From: Megalopta genalis
Lineage: Eukaryota > Arthropoda > Insecta > Hymenoptera > Halictidae
DNA: 64,000 bases
Assembly: GCF_051020955.1 (NCBI RefSeq)
Contig: NC_135016.1
Location: 32,061,131-32,125,130, forward strand
Direction of reading: 5' to 3'
A program made the translations under genes and the position numbers. This document shows, in pieces, positions 58,871-64,000 of this stretch; within the stretch, counting starts at the first letter, position 1, and each line of letters starts with the position of its first letter. The notes beneath the pieces were generated by a model that did not search any database, was not told where the DNA came from, and saw nothing but the letters and a program-made list of their open reading frames with translations.

Positions 58871-59706
58871 TCAGGCGTCGCGACCTATCACCCGCATCGA
58901 GTTTTTGTAATAATTAGATTCAGAATTTTATATTTTTCTGGTTAAGGTTTAAAAGACTATTGTAATTATTTTCTGAATAAAATTTGTCTTATTATTATTC
59001 ACTGAAAAACTGTTTAAAAATAACACCGGAACGTCTTTTTAATCAGTCACATTTTGGCTGAATTTCATTCATAGCCATTTTTTTTATCGAACTCAGTGTC
59101 TACAAAAGGCGCACAAAATTGGAATATTTCATAATATACGAATAGAAGAGGCCACATTTGTTACAGCAATTATTTCTGTAGCCTCTTACTTGTTATAGAT
59201 CCGTGGAAATCTTCGTTTACTTAATAGATTGTAATCAAATATAATTGTCAAGTTTGATAGAAAGATCGTGACACTCGTGTATGAACGTAGCAGTCGAAGT
59301 GTTAAATAACTATATTACGAGAAACATGTATTCTTAAAGGCAGACGAAGAATTGTGTCACCTACAGATGATTGATGCGACGGTGAATATGCTAACCCCGG
59401 CGTTGTCGTGTGGATGACAATAGCCATCCACTACAATTTCTGTAATTACATCTGGGATGGTAAGATATTATCGCGTAAAATTCCGATGACTAATTCTTCT
59501 GTACTCCATGATTAATCAATGCTAATCTTTACGAATTCTTCGTATTAGTAGCGTTTTTAATTATATCATTTTTAGAGCCTATCGATTTTGTTTTTACGAT
59601 TTTCGTTTGATAAATACGAAGATCATTGAACAGCACAATCAATGCAGAAACTTTTTTGCAATTGTAAAAGTTTTTAAAATTGTCACATGTTTCGTTTTTC
59701 TTTATA
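58871..59706. other. A+T-rich intergenic DNA, no feature
   Basis: Nothing is recognised. Confidence 0.45.
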
Positions 59707-60270
59707 TTAGGTCTACCGGAAAGTTCTGTCCGTTTTTGAATTGAAATATAACACAATTTTCATACATTTAATAATATTTATTGTAGAATATACTTTCCAT
59801 CGTTATTTATGACTTCTTGCCAGCGTGATGGCAACTTGTAAATGTCATTTTTTAAAAATTATTTATTTTTAGAGGCGAAGAACTCGACTAGTGCTTGGTT
59901 GACATCAGCTTCAGTTTTGAATTTTTTTTCCTTTAAAAAGTTTTGCAAAGAGTGAAATAAGTGATAATCGGAGGGTGCTAGGTCTGGGGAGTATGGTGGA
60001 CGTGACAGCATTTCCCAGCCTAGCTCTGCGATTTTCTGACGAGTCGCCAAAGCAGCATGTGATCTGGCATTATCATCGGTAGCCGTGTTTTCACGATCGC
60101 GTCTCACTTAATAATGACATGAGACATCTTTGTTTCAGTTTATTTAGGAGAGTACATGTGTGTAAATGCAATGATAAAGAGAGATAGTCATATATGTCTC
60201 AAATCAACATGTGCATATTAATTTGAAACTTGAAGTGACACTATCGGACAGAACTTTCCGGTAAACCTAA
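59707..60270 (-). mobile_element. Internally deleted mariner, copy 2 (564 bp)
   Basis: The termini TTAGGTCTACCGGAAAGTTC and (inverse) TTAGGTTTACCGGAAAGTTC are flanked by TA (59705-59706 and 60271-60272). It is nearly identical to the copy at 35956-36495 and shares its deletion break, but keeps 24 bp that the other has lost. Confidence 0.95.
59859..60107 (-). pseudogene. Mariner transposase, C-terminal catalytic fragment
   Basis: About 82 residues keep DDNARSH and PDLAPSDYHLF with 34 residues between the two catalytic Asp, then continue to NQALVEFFASKNK. The N-terminal domains, first Asp and C-terminal tail are missing. The third-Asp block APSDYHLF is the canonical mariner form, less altered than ASSDYHLF in copy 1. 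It is non-functional as it stands. Confidence 0.95.
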
Positions 60271-61499
60271 TATTTATATCTCGTACTATATTTCGATATT
60301 ATCAGAGATCTCGAAAAAAAAAGAAATAGAATTAGAAGAACACTTTTGTTTCGATGCTTTTCGAGCGCAAATTCTGAAAATATTGACTTTTCCAGAGAAT
60401 CGTCTATTTAATTTCACCAATCAAATAATGAACAAGTCGACGAACTTTCTAATTTCTATTCCGGATGAAGCGCCAACAAGTAAGCATAATCTATCGTGGC
60501 AATCAGCGAGTTTAATACGTTCACCTTGATTCCTAAATAGACCAGGAAATTGATCGTATTTGACAGTGGAAAACCAATATCGGTTTCCTTTATTACGGTT
60601 TCAATTTGATACGGTGACACTTCATGAATATATTACCACATCATCTCCCGTTCCTAGAAAACTGGTTGTCGTCGGTAGTTGCCGTTGCTCCATTTACCGT
60701 CACGGAGAAATTGCCGTCCATTTTCAGCGGATTCACTGACAGTTCATTCACTGGTAGAATTTCGTCCATTTATATTTATAATTCGCAGGAACTTCGAGGT
60801 GGACTTCAATTGCTGCTGGCTTTAATTCGAAGTATAACTTCTTAATATAGATACCTTTTGTTATTCCGCGGAACAAGTATTCTTCTAGAAATGCGGTTTG
60901 GTCGCACATACGATTTCAGATTTGCATGCTCGAAATCCGAGGATTTCGATTAATTCGCATGACCAGTGTCTGTGTTACATGGGTTTTTGTATCTGTTCTT
61001 TGAGTCGCAGAGGCAGATTCGTTTGAAAAAAACTAATTATCAATAACAAGATAAGTGCGAGTAATTTAGAGTAGCTCATAATATAAAAAATTATATGATG
61101 TATCGTTAGATGTCTATTCTGGACGTCCTATAAACATTTTAAATTATAATTTATTAGTTTGTAATCGTTGACATCGGTTATATGTGGGTGACAGAACTTT
61201 TTCATCACGCTGGAGGCTCAAATTGTATTACAGTTTATAAAAAAAAAATGAAAGTTTATTAGAATCTATAAGGTACAAGAGTTTCATATATATACATCCA
61301 GTTATTTGTGACACAGTTTTCTTTCGTATATCTCAAACACTCTTGGTTTATCATGTATAAAAAACGTTGTAGTCGTATTTGAAATTGATCTGTGAAAATT
61401 TAAAGTTACCATACGGTCGATTTTAATGGGAAAAAACGATCAAAATTTTTCACGACGAAAAAGGTCGTCGTGTCCATCGATGTTGTCTTCCTGGTATGA
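60271..61499. other. Intergenic DNA, no supported feature
   Basis: Short frames only; no motif is recognised. Confidence 0.4.
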
Positions 61500-61746
61500 T
61501 TAACCCTTTGCACTCGAAGCCAAATTAACGCAAAATTTAATATTACTTTTGTGACCCACTGTATATCAATTTTATATAACCTAATGCATTTTATACGTAT
61601 GAAATTGAATTTTGTGACCGATGCAACAGTTATCCATTCGATAGTTCTTCGAATACGAACAAATTTGACTAATAAAATTATTTTGATACGTGACATAACA
61701 ATGTTTAACGGTGCCTTGGAGTCGCCGTTCGAGTGGAAACGGTTAA
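61500..61746. mobile_element. 247-bp TTAA-flanked MITE, piggyBac-type
   Basis: TTAACCCTTTGCACTCGAAG at the left is mirrored by TTCGAGTGGAAACGGTTAA at the right. The interior matches the inverse of 52232-52456. Its right 55 bp is included in a downstream tandem duplication, where the duplicate terminus reads GAAAGGGTTGAA. Confidence 0.85.
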
Positions 61747-61869
61747 ATATTTTCCGGTCAACGGATTAAAGGACACAGAAGACATAACAATGTTTAACGG
61801 TGCCTTGGAGTCGCCGTTCGAGTGGAAAGGGTTGAATATTTTCCGGTCAACGAATTAAAGGACACAGAA
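61692..61869. repeat. Exact-period 89-bp tandem duplication across a MITE end
   Basis: GACATAACAATGTTTAACGG starts at 61692 and 61781. The copies differ at only three or four sites. The duplicated unit holds the right end of the TTAA MITE plus flanking TATTTTCCGGTCAACG. Confidence 0.97.
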
Positions 61870-62849
61870 GAATGACAGATTTTGCCGAGACGCTTTTTGC
61901 GGTTGCAGCGTTCGCTGTGCAGGACGCAGCAAGGTTCGCGGTCTGCTAATGAGTATGCGGTGCAAGAGGTAGCAAAAGCTTCGACGAAGTTGAATAGAGC
62001 TCCTGTTTTGCTTTGAGCTCATCAGAACTTTTGTCGAAGTCCGTAAATTCCGCTTTAGTACCGGCCGTTGTAAAACACCGTGAAACAACGCCACCAATTT
62101 ACATAAACAATCGCGAGCATAACAACAACATTCGCGATGCAGTAGATTCCATTGTTCCGCGGTTCGCATTTGCAACCGCAGCGACGCGGGGTTGCAACGT
62201 TGCCAGTCACAGTCGGCTACAATTGACATTTGGCTATTCTTCCGGGGGGGGGGGCAGATGCAACGTGACAGGATCGAAAGCAATCAAACGAAAAATCCGA
62301 TGATTAAATTTTACATTTCGACCTCGGGAATTATTCAGTGTATTGTTTTGACGTGTCTAAGTATACCGGGCGATATTAAATTATCGAAGTGAAAGCAAAT
62401 TCAATTTCCGACGTATGGGGTCGCATCAATTTAACGTTGGAAAAACCAACGCGGATGAAAATATGAACAATATTTTTCATTCGTCGACACACCGATACGC
62501 ATCGCGCAGATGCGCGGGGTAAAATTGATGGAGCGATTTTATCTGGAACAATTTAATTTAGGAATTAAGAAACACCTCGAATATTCATTTCGAACGAGCT
62601 GCCTCAATTGTTGCCCGGTTATTACAACAAGTAATAACAAAATTTCTTTTTTATTCTAGGTGGTAGAAGAGTATCATTTTTGAAATTTTAACGCGGTTGC
62701 TACTGTTATTTTCACGCGAGTCTTCGTGATTTAAATATGATATACGATCTCTTTGCATAACAATGCCAATGTAACGACAGTTTCAAGTTAATTTGATTCG
62801 TTTTTGAACAATTGCGAATATGATATGATTTATTCAAGAGATTAAGAGA
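61870..62849. other. Intergenic DNA, GC-richer start
   Basis: About 61880-62290 is GC-richer with opposing frames of 96 and 142 codons that I do not recognise. GCTTCGACGAAGTT and AACTTTTGTCGAAGT form a local hairpin at about 61979-62040. A run of ten G lies near 62247. Confidence 0.35.
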
Positions 62850-62925
62850 AGAAACATATTTTATTTAACTTCTGTTTGTTGTAATTAAATTAGAACATTT
62901 TCATTTTGCGTAAAGGTTCGCGATA
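62850..62925 (+). repeat. Copy of dispersed two-box repeat
   Basis: TTTTATTTAACTTCTGTTT (box 1) is followed 43 nt after TAACTTCT by GCGTAAAGGTTCGCGATA (box 2). The upstream AGATTAAGAGAAGAAACATA also parallels the copy at 6440. Confidence 0.55.
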
Positions 62926-63090
62926 TACTTGTTATAAACAAGCTATCTATATGCTAAGTTATCTTTAAAGCTGAAAATTGGTACATTTTTCAGTGGACAG
63001 CGAAAGGTGATTATTTAAAAGACGAAAGTATTTAAACTAAAAGAAAAGACAGAATCAAAAAGAAATACTAGTGAAATACTAGAAATACTA

Positions 63091-63635
63091 GTATTGATAA
63101 GTTTCGTTTATATTGTTCTCTCTAATAGCCAGTCTATTTTGCAGTATAAGATTATGTTAAAGTTTTGATATGTAATTATACAGCGTGTTCCATGATTATA
63201 TTAATATTCGCAAAGTGGTGATTCTTTAGGTAATTTGAAGTAACTTTTTTCTTAGTGAAAATGCCGCTTTGCTTACGAATTATTAACGAAAGGAGTAGTA
63301 AGGGAACTAGTATTGACAAGTTTCGTTTATACTGTTCTCTCTAATAGCCAGTCTATTTTGCAGTATAAGATCATGTTAAAGTTTTGATATGCAATACTAT
63401 TATACAGCGTGTTCCACGATTATATTAACACTCACAAAATGGTGATTCCTGAGGTAATTTGAAGTAACATTTTTCTTAGTGAAAATGCAATCCGTCGCTT
63501 CGCTTACGAGTTATTAACGAAAAGAGTAGTAAGAGAACTAGTATTGATAAGTTTCGTTTATACTGTTCTCTCTAATAGCCAGTCTATTTTGCAGTATAAG
63601 ATTGTGTTAAAGCTTTGATATGCAATACTATTATA
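63091..63635 (+). repeat. Tandem triplication of a MITE arm and its flank
   Basis: GTATTGATAAGTTTCGTTTA starts units at 63091, 63311 and 63541. Each unit is a flank of about 90-105 bp ending in ATTATA, then the left arm of the foldback MITE (CAGCGTGTTCCATGATTATA) up to TTATTAACGAAA. Only the third arm continues into a complete element (63636-63970). Confidence 0.95.
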
Positions 63636-63970
63636 CAGCGTGTTCCATGATTATATTAATACTCGCAAAATGGTGATTCCTGAGGTAATTTGAAGTAACT
63701 TTTTTCGTAGTGAAAATGCAATCTGCCGCTTCGTTTACGAGTTATTAACGAAAAGAGAGGCGAGATTGGCTGCCGCGAGACGGCCGAGCCAATGAGCGGT
63801 CGAAGCCAGTTCCGCTCATTGGCTCGGCCGCTTTGCGCCAGCTAATCCCGTCTCTCATTGGTCACTGCTTTTCGTGAATAACTCGTAAACAAAGCGACCG
63901 ATTGCATTTTCGCCAAGGAAAAAGTTACTTCGAATGATCTCAAGATGTTAAATTCATCAGGAATATCCTG
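63636..63970. mobile_element. 335-bp foldback MITE, CAGCGTGTTCC ends
   Basis: The arms of about 165 bp are inverse copies (GCCGAGCCAATGAGCGG against CCGCTCATTGGCTCGGC at the centre), and the ends are flanked by TA. GAAAATGCAATC and GTTTACGAGTTATTAAC are kept in both arms. It has no coding capacity. A one-armed relative lies at 40140-40321. Confidence 0.9.
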
Positions 63971-64000
63971 TATAAAGGAAAACGAAATAAGCGAATCACT

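Noticed and set aside
1..64000. tRNA, 5S rRNA, U-snRNA and common microRNA genes
   Set aside because: I looked for B-box-like GTTCGA contexts and a few familiar seed sequences on both strands and found no convincing candidate; a covariance search was not possible here.

Overview
The window looks like a gene-poor stretch of an insect nuclear genome. The evidence is strong A+T richness broken by short GC-richer islands, many microsatellites, mariner and TTAA-flanked (piggyBac-type) elements, and no bacterial-style gene packing. A hymenopteran (bee, ant or wasp) is my best guess, but that is inference; nothing here fixes the species. I found no host protein-coding gene I can defend and no tRNA, rRNA or spliceosomal RNA gene. 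The only recognisable protein sequence is three C-terminal fragments of mariner transposase. Two weak candidates, an ORF at 16337-16990 (-) and a possible exon at 24435-24547 (-), are listed at low confidence.

Layout. 0-4 kb: a minisatellite whose units each fold into a hairpin (585-1000), then a compact block of three consecutive hairpins that could be a structured RNA (1224-1404), then a large foldback repeat with 189-bp arms (3103-3973). 5-17 kb: mostly plain A+T-rich DNA with a diverged tandem duplication and scattered copies of an old repeat. 17-19 kb and 38-39.3 kb: clusters of a palindromic ~216-bp MITE; the two clusters also share a non-MITE segment in opposite orientation, and one MITE carries a perfect 200-bp nested insertion. 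20.8-21.2 kb: a 320-bp TATAC array. 31-33 kb: another MITE, a 445-bp foldback element and a 131-bp tandem duplication. 35.9-36.5 kb and 59.7-60.3 kb: two copies of the same internally deleted mariner. 39.7-45.6 kb: TTAA MITE, foldback fragments, a 29-bp minisatellite, a long hairpin, a second kind of mariner remnant, and a 291-bp tandem duplication. 48.9-49.1 kb: a 40-bp AT minisatellite. 52.2-54.6 kb: a TTAA MITE and a 209-bp tandem array set in a wider decayed repeat field. 55.5-56.1 kb: a 608-bp TTAA element with a short acidic ORF. 57.5-58.0 kb: a three-copy diverged repeat, one copy expanded by GA. 61.5-61.9 kb: a TTAA MITE whose right end was tandemly duplicated. 63.1-63.97 kb: a foldback MITE whose left arm and flank are present three times in tandem.

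Most of the recognisable structure is the debris of small DNA transposons moved in trans by absent transposases, plus local tandem duplication. The less explained signals are the hairpin block at 1.2-1.4 kb and a dispersed ~20-nt motif (consensus near GCATAAAGATCCGCAGTCYA) seen at a dozen or more sites on both strands, in three cases at a fixed distance from a second box. All coordinates were read by eye; no search or folding program was run.
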